DNA from: Actinomycetes bacterium
GTDB taxonomy: Bacteria > Actinomycetota > Acidimicrobiia > Acidimicrobiales > GCA-2861595
DNA length: 64,000 nt
Reading direction: 5' to 3'
Assembly: GCA_023264975.1 (NCBI GenBank)
Contig: JAHFUS010000006.1
Location: 19,923-83,922, forward strand
A model generated the notes under the pieces. That model had not been told where the DNA came from and did not search any database. It saw only the letters and a list, made by a program, of their open reading frames with translations. Each line of letters starts with the position of its first letter. The stretch's first letter is position 1. Of the stretch, positions 1 through 14,041 are shown piece by piece. The position numbers and the translations under genes were made by a program.

Positions 1-1290
<1,290 letters not shown>

Positions 1291-1295
1291 CGTCC

Positions 1296-1332
1296 GGTAC
1301 CTAGGTCACCGAAAAATGGTGACCCGTGTACC
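1296..1332. terminator. Hairpin between convergent genes ligA and the minus-strand membrane protein
   Basis: GGTAC...GGTCACC-gaaaaat-GGTGACC...GTACC (5+7 bp with internal loop). Confidence 0.5.
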
Positions 1333-1337
1333 CGGGG

Positions 1338-1886
1338 TCAGGAGACGTTGAAGCACCAGCGGAAGCTGCCGGGGTCTGCGCCCGGGTTGACGGCCTGGTC
1401 GAAGGCGATGACGGCGCAGGTGCGGCCGGGGGGCAGCTCGTCGATCTCCTTGCCGTCGGCCGGTGTGAACGAATAGCGGTTGAGGCCCTCGATCACGTCG
1501 AGCTGGTCGTTCGGGATGACGGTGCCGTTGATGGTCAGGGAGCCGGTGTACGCGGGGTCGAGCTCGACGAAGATCTCCGTCTGTCGGAGCTGGAGGCTGC
1601 CCGGCTCGGGCGACACCGTCCCGACCGCCCGCGGCCGCAGCCGGGGGTTGGGCGTGTCGTCGTGCATGATGAAAGCGACGACGAGGCCGCCGAAGGCGAC
1701 GACCAGCAGTACGGACGACACCACGCGCCGGAACGTGAATATGCGGGCGGCGGCGGGGGGCACGGTCCCATTGTTGTCGAGCGGGGACGCACAGCGGCTG
1801 CAGCGCCGGTTGCGTCGCTTGTGCCCGCCGCGGTCGACCGGCCGCCGGGTGCCCCCCGCGGGTGTCCACGGAATCGGGTCGCCCAA
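1338..1886 (-). CDS. Hypothetical membrane protein with N-terminal CxxC and one TM segment
   Basis: ORF; RRVVSSVLLVVAFGGLVVAFIM TM segment. Confidence 0.6.
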   Translation of the reverse strand: MGDPIPWTPAGGTRRPVDRGGHKRRNRRCSRCASPLDNNGTVPPAAARIFTFRRVVSSVLLVVAFGGLVVAFIMHDDTPNPRLRPRAVGTVSPEPGSLQLRQTEIFVELDPAYTGSLTINGTVIPNDQLDVIEGLNRYSFTPADGKEIDELPPGRTCAVIAFDQAVNPGADPGSFRWCFNVS

Positions 1887-1902
1887 CCGCTAGCCTCGCA
1901 CC

Positions 1903-3792
1903 GTGGCCACGTCGAGCATGGCCGACCACGTCGGTCGCGTCCTCGGGGGGCGCTACCGTCTCCTGACCCCGATCGGAACAGGCGCGTCCGCGCAGGTCTT
2001 CCTGGCCGAGGACGTCACGTTGCGCAGGCAGGTGGCGGTGAAGGTCCTCCACCCCGCACTTGCCGAGGACGAGTCCTTCCTGCGCCGCTTCCGGGCCGAG
2101 GCACAGCAGGCGGCCGCCCTCAACCACCCCAACGCCATGAGGGTGTTCGACTGGGGCGAGTCGCCCGACGGGCCCTTTCTCGTCCTCGAGCACCTGGGCG
2201 GGGGCAGCCTGCGCGACCTGCTCGACAGCGGGAACCTGCTGTCGCCGTCACAGGCCCTCCTCGTGGGCCTGGAGGCGGCCAGAGGCCTCGACTACGCCCA
2301 TCGCCGGGGTCTGGTCCACCGTGACATCAAGCCCGCCAACCTGCTCTTCGACGATGAGAGCCGCCTGTGCATCGCCGACTTCGGCCTGGCCCGGGCCCTG
2401 GCCGAGGCGGCCTGGACGGAGCCGGCCGGCGCCATCCTCGGCACGGCCCGCTACGCCTCGCCCGAGCAGGCGCAGGGCCTGTCGGTGGACGGCAAGGCCG
2501 ACGTGTACTCGTTGGCGCTCGTGCTGGTGGAGTCGGTGACCGGACTGGTGCCCTTCTCGGCCGACACCACCATCGCCACGCTCATGGCCCGGGTGAACGC
2601 CCACTTCGAGGCGCCCGCCGCCCTCGGCACGCTCGGCCCTGCACTCGAGAAGGCCACCCACCCTGACCCCACCGAACGGCTCGACGCCCGCCAGCTGGTG
2701 GCCGCCCTCGAGGTGGCGGCGAGGGCGCTGCCCCCTCCCGCCCGTCTGCCGCTGGCGCCGCGGTCGGCCGGGGCCGACGCCACCGTCGTGCTACCCGGAC
2801 CGGCCACCGACATCACCGAGCTCGGCGTCGTCCCCCGCCCGGCCGCCGATCAGCCGGCGGGCGACGTCCGTGCCGCCGGTGCAGGCGCCGACCTGCTCCT
2901 GCCCGCCGCCCGCCGGCGCCGCCGGCGCTGGCCCTGGGCCGTGCTCGCCCTGTTCGTGCTGCTGCTTGGAGCAGCGAGCGCCTACGCCATCAACCAGGCC
3001 CGCATCCCGAAGCACCCGGTGCCGTCACTGCGGGACAAGACGGTGGACGAAGCCCGCACGGACGTGGCTGACGAGAAGTTCACGATCAAACTGGGCGTGG
3101 CACGGTTCGACGAGGCGGTGCCGGCCGACCGGGTCCTCGATCAGGACCCGTCCCCCCCGGCCAGCATCCGCGAGGGCGACAGCGTCACCGTCGTCGTGTC
3201 CAAGGGCCCGCCGCCGCGTGGGGTTCCCGACCTCGCCGGCACCGACCAGGCGACGGCCGAGCAGCGTTTGCGGGCCGCCGGCTTCGAGCCCCAGGTTGTG
3301 GCGAAGCCCGACGAGGTGCAGGTGAAGGGCGCGGTGCTCGACTGGTCGCCCAAGGGACTGCTGGCCAAGGGCACCCCGATCACCGTCACCGTGTCGAGCG
3401 GGCCGGTGCCCCGCGAGATCCCCGACGTGACCGGCAAGTCCTACGAGGAAGCGGCCGCCGCCATCACGGCCGTGAACCTGAAGCCCCAGCAGGTCGAGGT
3501 GTTCAGCTCCGACGTGGAGAAGGGCCTGGTCGTTTCCACCAAGCCGGGCGTGGGCAAGCCGGTGGAACGCGACTCCGTGGTCACCGTCAACGTCTCCAAG
3601 GGCCCGGACACCGTCGCCGTGCCCGACGTGACGGGAAAGTCGGTGGCCGATGCCACCGCCGCCCTCCAGGCCGCCGGCCTCCAGGTGAGCGGCACCGGCG
3701 GTCGCCCAAAGGGCCAGACGGTCTTCCTCACGGACCCGGTGCCGGGCGTGAAGGTGCCCCGCAACACGGGCGTCTTCTTGTACGTCCGCTGA
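1903..3792 (+). CDS. Serine/threonine protein kinase with C-terminal PASTA repeats (PknB-like)
   Basis: HRDIKPANLL, DFGLA, GTARYASPEQ kinase motifs; TM; repeated VPDVTGKS... PASTA units. Confidence 0.95.
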   Translation: MATSSMADHVGRVLGGRYRLLTPIGTGASAQVFLAEDVTLRRQVAVKVLHPALAEDESFLRRFRAEAQQAAALNHPNAMRVFDWGESPDGPFLVLEHLGGGSLRDLLDSGNLLSPSQALLVGLEAARGLDYAHRRGLVHRDIKPANLLFDDESRLCIADFGLARALAEAAWTEPAGAILGTARYASPEQAQGLSVDGKADVYSLALVLVESVTGLVPFSADTTIATLMARVNAHFEAPAALGTLGPALEKATHPDPTERLDARQLVAALEVAARALPPPARLPLAPRSAGADATVVLPGPATDITELGVVPRPAADQPAGDVRAAGAGADLLLPAARRRRRRWPWAVLALFVLLLGAASAYAINQARIPKHPVPSLRDKTVDEARTDVADEKFTIKLGVARFDEAVPADRVLDQDPSPPASIREGDSVTVVVSKGPPPRGVPDLAGTDQATAEQRLRAAGFEPQVVAKPDEVQVKGAVLDWSPKGLLAKGTPITVTVSSGPVPREIPDVTGKSYEEAAAAITAVNLKPQQVEVFSSDVEKGLVVSTKPGVGKPVERDSVVTVNVSKGPDTVAVPDVTGKSVADATAALQAAGLQVSGTGGRPKGQTVFLTDPVPGVKVPRNTGVFLYVR

Positions 3793-4027
3793 TCGGGCCC
3801 TGACTGACTAGTCCGTTTGGGCTATTTTCAAGTTGGCCCTGGACACCCGATGGCGCCGCCGTTGAGAATGACCTCGAACAGGCCAACGGGGCGGAGCTTG
3901 TCGAGGTAGCGATCCCCCAGCCGTTACCGGTGCTCGCCCGCCCCCTTGGTCTTGTCAAGGCGTCGACGCCCGGCCTCCCCCAGGGCCGGGCGCGCGCCGC
4001 GCCCGGCGTTACGGCGTGCCGCAGGTT

Positions 4028-4453
4028 TCAGGCCGTGATCTCGGCAATCCGCCGCTGCGCCTCGCCGGCCAGCGACTCCGGCGGCGCCTGAACGACCGTG
4101 AGCAGCTTGGTCATGTCGCCCTGCACCTTGATCTTGCCGGCCATGAAGTGCTGGATGGCGCTCTGGGGGTCGAGGAACACGGCCTTCGCCGTCTCGTAGT
4201 CGAGGGTGATGGCCACGTCGGCGTCGTCGAGGTGGCCGGTCTCCATCTCCAACTCGCCGCCCGAGGTGTCGAGATGGGCGTGGAGCGTGCCCTCGCCGAA
4301 GGGGACGTCGGTGATCACCTGGTTGAGCTTCACGGAGGGCTCGCCGGCCGGCACCTGATCCTTGAACTCCTCGCGGATCGCCCTGGCAGCAGCGATCCAC
4401 TCGTCGCTCAGGAAGGGATGGGACTCGGCCACGGTGTCTCCTTGGGTGTGCAT
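4028..4453 (-). CDS. SCP2 sterol-binding domain protein
   Basis: Translation resembles SCP2 fold (ITLDYETAKAVFLD..SAIQHFMAGKIKVQGDMTKLL). Confidence 0.8.
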   Translation of the reverse strand: MHTQGDTVAESHPFLSDEWIAAARAIREEFKDQVPAGEPSVKLNQVITDVPFGEGTLHAHLDTSGGELEMETGHLDDADVAITLDYETAKAVFLDPQSAIQHFMAGKIKVQGDMTKLLTVVQAPPESLAGEAQRRIAEITA

Positions 4454-4501
4454 GAGAGACTGCGGACGCTAGCGGGCGGCGGGCATCGGTACGGTTCACC
4501 C

Positions 4502-5260
4502 GTGCCCACCCCCAGCATGGACGAGCGCGAGGGCCGCCGGCTGCCGGGCGGCCCCTCCGGTGTCCTCGTGCTGCATGGGATCACGGGCACGCCGGCGTCG
4601 GTGGATCGGCTGGCGGCCGCCTTCGCCGACGCCGGATTCGCCGTGGATGCGCCGCTGCTGCCCGGCCACGGCACCGTGGTGGACGATCTGGCCACGGTGG
4701 GCTGGCACGAGTGGACAGACGCCGTCGAGCAGGCCTACCGGAGGCTGGCGGACAGCTGCGGGCCGGTTCTGGTGGCGGGGCTGTCCATGGGCGCCACGCT
4801 GGCGTGCTGGTTGGCGTCCACCCATCCCGAGGTGGTCGGCGTGGTCTGCATCAACCCCTACGTCCTGCCACCGGCCGAGTCGTTCCTCGCCCTCCTGCGG
4901 GACTGGCTGGCCAACGGCGCCGACATGCTCCCAGCCATCGGCGCCGACATCGCCCGTCCCGGCGCGAACGAGCCGTCGTATGCGCAGTTGCCCGTGGCGC
5001 CGATGCTCTCGCTCCTGGAGGCGGTTGGGCGTCTCGAACCCGACCTGGAGCGCATCGCCTGCCCGATGCTCCTGTTCACCAGCCGGGCCGACCACGTGGT
5101 GCCGCCGGCGTCCAGCGACTTCCTGGCCGAACGGGTGTCCGGGCCGGTGGAGCGGGTCTTCTTGGAGCGCAGCTTCCACGTGGCGACTCTCGACTACGAC
5201 GCAGAGGAGATCGAGCGCCGGGCCGTCGCCTTCGCCCTGAGGCTCAGGCAGGGCGGGTAA
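4502..5260 (+). CDS. Alpha/beta hydrolase (carboxylesterase / monoacylglycerol lipase type)
   Basis: LHGITGTP, GLSMGA nucleophile elbow, SFHVATLDYD His region. Confidence 0.85.
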   Translation: MPTPSMDEREGRRLPGGPSGVLVLHGITGTPASVDRLAAAFADAGFAVDAPLLPGHGTVVDDLATVGWHEWTDAVEQAYRRLADSCGPVLVAGLSMGATLACWLASTHPEVVGVVCINPYVLPPAESFLALLRDWLANGADMLPAIGADIARPGANEPSYAQLPVAPMLSLLEAVGRLEPDLERIACPMLLFTSRADHVVPPASSDFLAERVSGPVERVFLERSFHVATLDYDAEEIERRAVAFALRLRQGG

Positions 5261-5341
5261 GGCCTCAGCGGCCGGACGGCGACCCGTCGGGAGTCTTCAT
5301 CGCCAGTCGGGGCGGACGACCGTCTCCTAGGCTCGGAACCA

Positions 5342-5640
5342 GTGCCCGACCGCATCACCACGGCCGACGTGGCCCACGTGGCCCAGCTCGCCCGGCTCGA
5401 CCTCACCGAGGCGGAGCTCGAGCGCCTGGTCGTCGACCTCGGCGCTGTGCTCGACCATGCTGCCGGCGTGGCCGCCCTCGACACCGCCGGCGTGCCTCCC
5501 ACCGCCCACCCCCTGCCGCTCCAGAACGTCCTGCGCCCCGACGAGGTACGGCCCAGCCTCGATCGTGACGAGGTCCTGGCCATGGCGCCACAGGCCGAGG
5601 ACAACCGGTTCCGCGTCCCGTCGATCCTGGGCGATGGGCC

Positions 5641-5644
<4 letters not shown>
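5342..5644 (+). CDS. gatC: Asp-tRNA(Asn)/Glu-tRNA(Gln) amidotransferase subunit C
   Basis: [23 protein letters not shown]..., upstream of gatA. Confidence 0.92.
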
Positions 5645-7063
<1,419 letters not shown>

Positions 7064-7071
<8 letters not shown>

Positions 7072-8506
7072 CCCAGAAGCCGGAGCCCGAGCCTACGACA
7101 TCGTCGTAGGGCTGGAGGTCCACTGCGAGCTGCGCACGGTGACCAAGCTGTTCTGCGGCTGCCGCAACGCCTTCGGCGACGAGCCGAACACCAACGTGTG
7201 CCCGGTCTGCCTCGGTCTCCCCGGCTCCCTGCCGGTCCTGAACCGCCAGGCCGTCGAGTACGCCATGGCCGTGGGGCTCGCCCTGTCGTGCGAGGTGCGG
7301 CCGAGCCTGTTCCACCGGAAGAACTACTTCTATCCGGACATGCCGAAGGACTACCAGGTCAGTCAGTACGACGAGCCCATCAACGTCGACGGCCACCTGG
7401 ACCTCCCCGACGGCTCGGTGGTCGGCATCGAGCGGGCCCACATGGAAGAGGACACCGGCAAGAGCTCCCACGTGGGCGGCGGCGGTGGCCGCATCCACGG
7501 GGCCGACCACTCGCTGGTCGACTACAACCGGGCCGGCGTCCCCCTGGTGGAGATCGTGAGCAGGCCCGACATCCGCTCGTCGGCCCAGGCCGTGGACTAT
7601 GTGCGCGAGCTGCGCGCCATCCTCGTCACCACCGGCGCCAGCGACGGGAAGATGGAGGAGGGGTCGCTTCGGGTCGACGCCAACGTGTCGGTGCGGCCGG
7701 CCGGGAGCGACACGCTGGGCACCCGCTGTGAGATCAAGAACCTCAACTCGCTGCGCTCCCTCGGCCGGGCCATCGACCACGAGGCGGCCCGCCAGTGGGA
7801 CCTGCTGGATACGGGCGAACGCATCGTGCAGGAGACCCGCCACTGGAACGAGGACCTGGGCCGCACCGTCGCCGGCCGTTCCAAGGAGGAGGCCTACGAC
7901 TACCGGTACTTCCCGGAGCCGGACCTGGTGCCCCTCGCGCCCGACGATGCGTGGCGCGACCGGGTCCGGGCCGCCATTCCCATGCTGCCCGCCGCCCGGC
8001 GGGCCCGCCTCTGCCAAGCGGCCGGGGTCGACGCTGCGCTCGCCGGCACGGTCGTCGAACTCGACCTCGACACCCTGGTGCTGGCCGCAATCTCCGCCAA
8101 GGCCGACGGCCGCCGGGCCGTCAACCGGGCCGTGAACGAGGTGGCCGCCGACATCGACGCCGCCCGCCGGCTCGACCCGGCCGCCTTTACCAAGCTCTTG
8201 CTGCTCGAGGACCAGGGCAAGCTCACCGCCACCCAGGCCAAGCAGGTGCTGGCCGAGCTGCTGACCGCCGGCGGCGACCCGGTGGACATCGCCGCCGCCC
8301 GCGGCTTCGAGGCACTCGGCGACGATGCGCTCGCCGGCGCCGTCGACGCCGCCATCGCCTCCAACCCGGCCGAGTGGGAGCGCTTCAAGGGCGGCGACGC
8401 CAAGGTCACCGGGTTCTTCGTGGGCCTGGTCATGCGGGCCAGCGGCGGCAAGGCCGACGGCAAGGCGGTCACCGCCCTGCTCCGGGAGCGGGCCGCCGCC
8501 GGATGA
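7064..8506 (+). CDS. gatB: Asp-tRNA(Asn)/Glu-tRNA(Gln) amidotransferase subunit B
   Basis: [32 protein letters not shown]; GatB/YqeY tail. Confidence 0.96.
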
Positions 8507-8516
8507 CGGGTCGGGA

Positions 8517-9410
8517 GTGATCGCCCGGCGTCGCCGGCGGGCGGTGACGGGGGCGGCGGCGGTAGCCGCCCTGGTGTTGGGCGGCGCCTGCGGCGGCGGA
8601 GGGGGCGGCGGGGACAGGCAACGGGCGTTGGCCGCCGCCACGTCCACCACCTCCTCGACGGCGCTCGCGGCCAGCGTCACCGCCGCGCCCGCCACCGCCG
8701 CCGCGGCGTCGCCCCCGACCATCGCCGGCCGCACGCCTCGGACGACTGCGCCGGCCCGGGCGGCCACCACGTCATCCACCCCGTCCCCGAGCACGACTGC
8801 CGCCCGGTCGGCGCCCGCTCCCGGGCTCACGTTCGCGACGCCCGGCACGTACCGCTATGCCACGACCGGGTCGTTCACTTCGACGCTCACCGGGACGCAG
8901 TCGCGCACCGGCCAGAAGACCCTCACCGTCGACCCACCGTCGGGTTCGGACCAGCACAGCGTGCTCGGCGGGCTGGGCCAGACCACCGACCAGGTCCTGC
9001 GCCTCGACGGCGGGAGCGCCTACCTGGTGTCGCTCCACCTCACCGACACCGGGGTCGACAAGGAGGTGCGCCCGTCACCTCCCGCCCTGGCCGTCCCGGG
9101 CGACGCCGCTCCCGGTCGCACGTGGTCGTGGCGGGCGATGTCGACCGACGGCAAGACCGTCGTCGACTCCTCCTTCACGGCGGTCCGGACCGAGGACGTG
9201 TCGGTGGGGGCGGAGCGGGTCCCCGCCCTCGTGGTGGAGGTCGTGCTCGCCCTCAGCGGCGACATCATGTCGACGTCGAGACAGACCTTGTGGCTCTCCG
9301 CCGGCCACCGAATCGTCCTGCGCCAGGACGAGTCGACGAACGGCCGGTTCGGCCTCTTCACGTTCTCCAGCACGTCGACCGACAGCCTGCTGTCGCTCAC
9401 GCCGGGCTGA
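8517..9410 (+). CDS. Putative lipoprotein, Thr/Ser/Ala-rich N-terminal linker
   Basis: Signal with lipobox LVLGGAC; GTG start after gatB. Confidence 0.65.
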   Translation: MIARRRRRAVTGAAAVAALVLGGACGGGGGGGDRQRALAAATSTTSSTALAASVTAAPATAAAASPPTIAGRTPRTTAPARAATTSSTPSPSTTAARSAPAPGLTFATPGTYRYATTGSFTSTLTGTQSRTGQKTLTVDPPSGSDQHSVLGGLGQTTDQVLRLDGGSAYLVSLHLTDTGVDKEVRPSPPALAVPGDAAPGRTWSWRAMSTDGKTVVDSSFTAVRTEDVSVGAERVPALVVEVVLALSGDIMSTSRQTLWLSAGHRIVLRQDESTNGRFGLFTFSSTSTDSLLSLTPG

Positions 9411-9456
9411 GGGGCGCCACCACGCCCGGCGGCGCCATCAAGCCCGGCGGACGGAG

Positions 9457-10146
9457 TCAGTTGCGTTCGCAGCGGTCGAGGGCCTCCGACTGCGCACCCA
9501 GGCGACCACCCGGTGCCGCCGGGAGCGCCGCCATGTACGTGGCGTAGTCGCTGTCGCTCAGGACGAGCATGCACATGTTGAGGGTCGTGGTGACGGAGCG
9601 GGTCCTCCAGCCCGAGTGGTAGCTGACCTCGATCCGGGGCAGGCGGTATAGGCCGGGGCGCCGCGCAGCGACCGAGATGGCGATGCGGGTTGCGTCCGGG
9701 CTCTCCAGGGGCCCCTCGATGCGCGTTCCCAGGAGGGGAGCTACCGCGTACGCATCCGCCAGGCTCCCGCGGTACGTGCCCAGATCCCCATCCTTGAGCC
9801 GGTGGAACTCGACCTGGAGGCCGTCCGTCGCGCCGATGGCACGGACGCCGGTCAACTCCACAGGGTGGCCGTGCGTGGTGCCGAGTGTGCCGGCGAAGCT
9901 GAGAGGGACGTTCACCGGGCTCGGCCCGCTGCCGACGGCAACGCCGAGGGTGAGTGTCTCGCCTCGATCGGCCCACCACAGCGTCGTCGAGAGGATCGCC
10001 ACCACGCCGGCCACCGCCACGCCCGCCACCGCCACGCCCGCCCGTCGTGCTCCCCTCGAGGTCACATGGAAAATGAACCACGGCCGCGACGGGCCCGCCC
10101 GGCCCACGCATTTCCGGCGATGCGCGCGAACGCTGCTGGTGCTCAC
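9457..10146 (-). CDS. Hypothetical single-TM exported protein
   Basis: ORF with TM AGVAVAGVAVAGVVAILSTTLWW. Confidence 0.6.
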   Translation of the reverse strand: MSTSSVRAHRRKCVGRAGPSRPWFIFHVTSRGARRAGVAVAGVAVAGVVAILSTTLWWADRGETLTLGVAVGSGPSPVNVPLSFAGTLGTTHGHPVELTGVRAIGATDGLQVEFHRLKDGDLGTYRGSLADAYAVAPLLGTRIEGPLESPDATRIAISVAARRPGLYRLPRIEVSYHSGWRTRSVTTTLNMCMLVLSDSDYATYMAALPAAPGGRLGAQSEALDRCERN

Positions 10147-10355
10147 CTTCGGGGCCGGTCTCCTGCCGGTGATCGTGAAGCTGGCGGCCGTCGGCGAGTG
10201 TCGGCGGTGCCGTCTAGGGTCGCGCCGTCGTGCGTACCGGCCGCCGTCTCCAGCTGGCGGATGTGCTGCGAGCCGCCTGACGGGCGGTCACGGCGACGTC
10301 GCTCGACACCGGAATCAGGTTCCGGGCCCGGCCCGTTCCGCCGTAACCTCGGGCC

Positions 10356-12047
10356 ATGACGGCTGACAACCGACCTCGCTCGCGCGAGGTCACCGAAGGG
10401 TTCGAGCGGGCACCGGCGCGGGCGATGCTGCGGGCGATCGGCATGACCGACGCCGACTTCGACAAGCCGCAGGTCGGCGTGGCGTCGTCGTGGAACGAGG
10501 TCACCCCGTGCAACATGCCGTTGGCCGCCCTGGCCCAGCGGGCCAAGGACGGCGTGCGCACCGCCGGGGGCTTCCCGATCGAGTTCGTCACCATCGCCGT
10601 CAGCGACGGCATCTCCATGGGCCACGAGGGCATGCGGGCGTCCCTGGTGAGCCGGGAGGTCATCGCCGATTCGGTGGAGACCGTGATGCACGCCGAGCGC
10701 TTCGACGGCATGGTGTGCCTGGCCGGGTGCGACAAGTCGCTGCCCGGCATGCTCATGGCGTCGGCCCGGCTGAACCTGCCGGCGGTCTTCCTCTACGGCG
10801 GGTCGATCCTTCCCGGGCGCATCCCGGGCGACCCGGCCGAGCGCAACCTCGACATCGTCAGCGTGTTCGAGGCGGTGGGCGCCCGCGCCGCCGGAACGCT
10901 CACCGACGAGGAGCTGTCGCTGATCGAGCGCCACGCCTGCCCCACGATCGGAAGCTGCGCCGGCATGTTCACGGCCAACACCATGGCGGCGGTGGGGGAG
11001 GCCCTGGGCATGTCGCTGCCGGGCAGCGCGTCGCCGTCCGCCGTCGACCCCCGGCGCGACGACGCCGCCCGCCGGTCCGGGGAGGCGGTGCTCGGCTTGT
11101 TGAACGCCGGCATCCGGCCCCGCCAGATCCTGACCAGGGAGGCGTTCGAGAACGCCATCGCAGTGGTCATGGCCCTGGGCGGTTCCACCAACGCGGTGCT
11201 GCACCTGCTGGCCATCGCCAGCGAGGCCCGGGTCGAACTCACCCTCGACGACTTCAACCGGGTCGGCCGGCGCACCCCCCACATCGCCGACACCAAGCCC
11301 CACGGCCGCTACCACATGGTCGACATCGACCGGGTGGGCGGCGTGCCGGTCGTGCTGCGCGAACTGCTCGACGCCGGTCTGATCCACGGCGACTGCCTCA
11401 CCGTCACCGGCCGCACGATGGCCGAGAATCTGGCCGACCTCGACCCGGCCGGTCCCGACGGCTCGGTCATCCACCCACTGTCGAACCCCATTCACGTCGA
11501 CGGCGGCATCGCCGTCCTGTCCGGCTCCCTCGCGCCGAAGGGGGCGGTGGTCAAGGTCGCCGGCCTCGACGTCGCCCGCTTCGACGGTCCGGCCCGCGTA
11601 TTCGACGGTGAGCAGGCCGCCCTCGACGCCGTGCTCGCCGGCGGCATCGAGCCCGGCTGCGTGGTCGTCATCCGCTACGAGGGGCCCAAGGGCGGGCCCG
11701 GGATGCGCGAGATGTTGGCCGTCACCGGCGCCATGAAGGGGGTGGGCCGGGGTGGCGACTGTGCGCTGCTCACCGACGGCCGCTTCTCCGGCGGCACCCA
11801 CGGATTCTGCATCGGCCATGTCGCCCCCGAGGCGGTGGACGGCGGCCCCATCGCCTTCGTGCGTGACGGGGACCGCATCGTCATCGACGTCACTGCCCGC
11901 ACCATCGACCTCCTGGTCGACGAGGCCGAGCTGGTCGTGCGCCGGGGCGAGTGGAAACTGCCGGAGCCCCGTTACACCACCGGCGTCCTTGCCAAGTTCG
12001 CCAGGCTGGTGACGGGGGCCGAGCGGGGGGCCGTCACCGAGCCGTAG
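10356..12047 (+). CDS. ilvD: Dihydroxy-acid dehydratase
   Basis: [27 protein letters not shown], full length. Confidence 0.97.
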   Translation: MTADNRPRSREVTEGFERAPARAMLRAIGMTDADFDKPQVGVASSWNEVTPCNMPLAALAQRAKDGVRTAGGFPIEFVTIAVSDGISMGHEGMRASLVSREVIADSVETVMHAERFDGMVCLAGCDKSLPGMLMASARLNLPAVFLYGGSILPGRIPGDPAERNLDIVSVFEAVGARAAGTLTDEELSLIERHACPTIGSCAGMFTANTMAAVGEALGMSLPGSASPSAVDPRRDDAARRSGEAVLGLLNAGIRPRQILTREAFENAIAVVMALGGSTNAVLHLLAIASEARVELTLDDFNRVGRRTPHIADTKPHGRYHMVDIDRVGGVPVVLRELLDAGLIHGDCLTVTGRTMAENLADLDPAGPDGSVIHPLSNPIHVDGGIAVLSGSLAPKGAVVKVAGLDVARFDGPARVFDGEQAALDAVLAGGIEPGCVVVIRYEGPKGGPGMREMLAVTGAMKGVGRGGDCALLTDGRFSGGTHGFCIGHVAPEAVDGGPIAFVRDGDRIVIDVTARTIDLLVDEAELVVRRGEWKLPEPRYTTGVLAKFARLVTGAERGAVTEP

Positions 12048-12167
12048 GAACCGCGGCTTCGCTGCCGTCTCGTCCGCCGCGTGGCGATCAGCGGGGCGCT
12101 GACCGGTCGGCGGCGGACAGGGGCCTGACGCCCTTGCTTGCCGTTGTGCGTGCGGAGGTGCAACACT

Positions 12168-12209
12168 GTGAGCACTGTGACCGCGACCCGAATCCTCGTA
12201 GCCACCTAA
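12168..12209 (+). CDS. Putative ilv leader peptide [13 protein letters not shown]
   Basis: GTG AGC ACT GTG ACC GCG ACC CGA ATC CTC GTA GCC ACC TAA; consecutive Ile-Leu-Val codons ahead of a terminator hairpin. Confidence 0.75.
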   Translation: MSTVTATRILVAT

Positions 12210-12265
12210 CGCACGCCGTCCCTCTGCGCGTGCGTCACGACCTCCCAGCCGGGAGGTCGTTTTCG
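12209..12265 (+). promoter_or_regulatory. Transcription attenuator upstream of ilvB
   Basis: Hairpin ACGCACG/CGTGCGT (12209-12235), then terminator ACGACCTCCC-agcc-GGGAGGTCGT-TTTcgTT (12237-12265). Confidence 0.8.
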
Positions 12266-12314
12266 TTCCCGACCACAAACGCTCCGTCACTCCCGACACA
12301 GAAGGCGCACACCA

Positions 12315-14041
12315 TGAAGCTGACCGGGGCCCAGGCCCTCATCAAGAGCCTCGAGATGGAAGGGGTGGAGGTCATGTTCGGCCTCCCGGGCGGGGCCATA
12401 CTCCCCGTCTACGACCCCATCATCGACTCCACCATCCGCCACATCCTCGTGCGCCACGAGCAGGGCGCCGGCCACATGGCTGAGGGCTACGCCCACGTCA
12501 CCGGCCGCCCCGGCGTGGCCATCGTGACGAGCGGGCCGGCGGCCACCAACATCGTCACGCCCCTGTGCGACGCCTACATGGACTCGATCCCTCTCGTCGT
12601 GATCACCGGTCAGGTGCCGTCGGCCGCCATCGGCAGCGACGCGTTCCAGGAGTGCGACACCACCGGGATCACCATGTCGGTCACCAAGCACAACTGGCTG
12701 GTGATGGACGCCCAGGACATCCCCCGCATCGTGCGTGAGGCGTTCCACATCGCCACGACGGGGCGGCCGGGGCCCGTGCTCATCGACGTCCCCAAGGACG
12801 TGAGCATGCAGATGATGGACTGGTACTGGCCGAACAGCGTCGACCTGCCGGGGTACAAGCCGACCACGGTCGGCCACCCCCGGATGATCAAGGAGGCGGC
12901 CCGCTTCATCAGCGAGAGCCGCCGCCCGGTGATCTACGCCGGCGGCGGCATCTTGAAGGCCCGGGCGGCGGAGGCGCTGCGCACGCTGGCCGAGATGACG
13001 GGGATCCCCGTCGTCACCACACTCATGGCCAGGGGAGCCTTCCCCGACCGCCACGAGCTGTGCCTCGGCATGCCCGGCATGCACGGCAACTACACGGCGG
13101 TCACCGCCATGCAGAAGTCCGACCTCCTGATCGCCCTGGGGTCGCGGTTCGACGACCGGGTCACCGGCAAGGTCCCGTCGTTCGCCCCCGAGGCGAAGAT
13201 CATCCACGTCGACATCGACCCGGCCGAACTGGGCAAGGTGCGCCGGCCCGACGTGCCCATCGTGGGCGACTGCCGCCAGGTCATCCAGGAGCTGGTGAAG
13301 GCGATCGAGGCCATGGGCGGCGCCGATTCGCAGCCCGACCGCACGGAGTGGATGGCCCAGTTGCGCCAGTGGCAGAAGGAGTTCCCGCTCCACTACGAGC
13401 AGTCGTTCGACGAGGGTGGGGCGCTCAAGCCGCAGTACGTCATCGAGCAGCTGCGCGACGCCACGCCCGACGACTGCATCGTTGTGTCCGGCGTGGGCCA
13501 GCACCAGATGTGGACCTCGCAGCACTGGAAGTTCGACTACCCCTACACCTGGGTCAACTCCGGCGGCCTCGGCACCATGGGCTTCGCGGTGCCGGCGGCC
13601 ATCGGGGCCAAGGCCGGCATGCCCGACCGCATGGTGTGGGCCGTCGACGGCGACGGCTGCTTCCAGATGACCGCCCAGGAGCTGGTGACGGCGGCGGCGG
13701 AGCGGATTCCCGTCAAGATCGCCATCTTGAACAACGCCTACCTTGGCATGGTGCGCCAGTGGCAGGAGATGTTCTACGAGGAGCGCTATTCCGAGGTGTA
13801 CCTGTCGCCCGACCTCCCGGACTACGTGAAGTGGGCCGAGGCCATGGGATGTGTCGGCCTGCGGGTCGAGCGGCCCGAAGAGGTCCTGCCGGCCATCGAG
13901 AAGGCCAACTCGATCGACGACCGCCCCGTGGTCATCGACTTCCGCACCGACTCGTCCGAGAAGGTGTACCCGATGGTGGCCGCCGGCCACTCCAACGACG
14001 ACATCATCGTCGACCCCGCCCACGGCGAGGGCGGCCGATGA
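12315..14041 (+). CDS. ilvB: Acetolactate synthase large subunit
   Basis: [37 protein letters not shown]-enzyme motifs. Confidence 0.96.

Noticed and set aside
1480-1893. Overlapping + strand ORFs opposite the membrane protein at 1338-1886
   Set aside because: Composition is shadow-frame; the minus-strand ORF has a TM segment and coherent sequence.
10229-10279. Possible ilvD leader peptide (MRTGRRLQLADVLRAA)
   Set aside because: Has Leu/Val codons but no downstream terminator with T-run; insufficient compared with the three clear attenuators.
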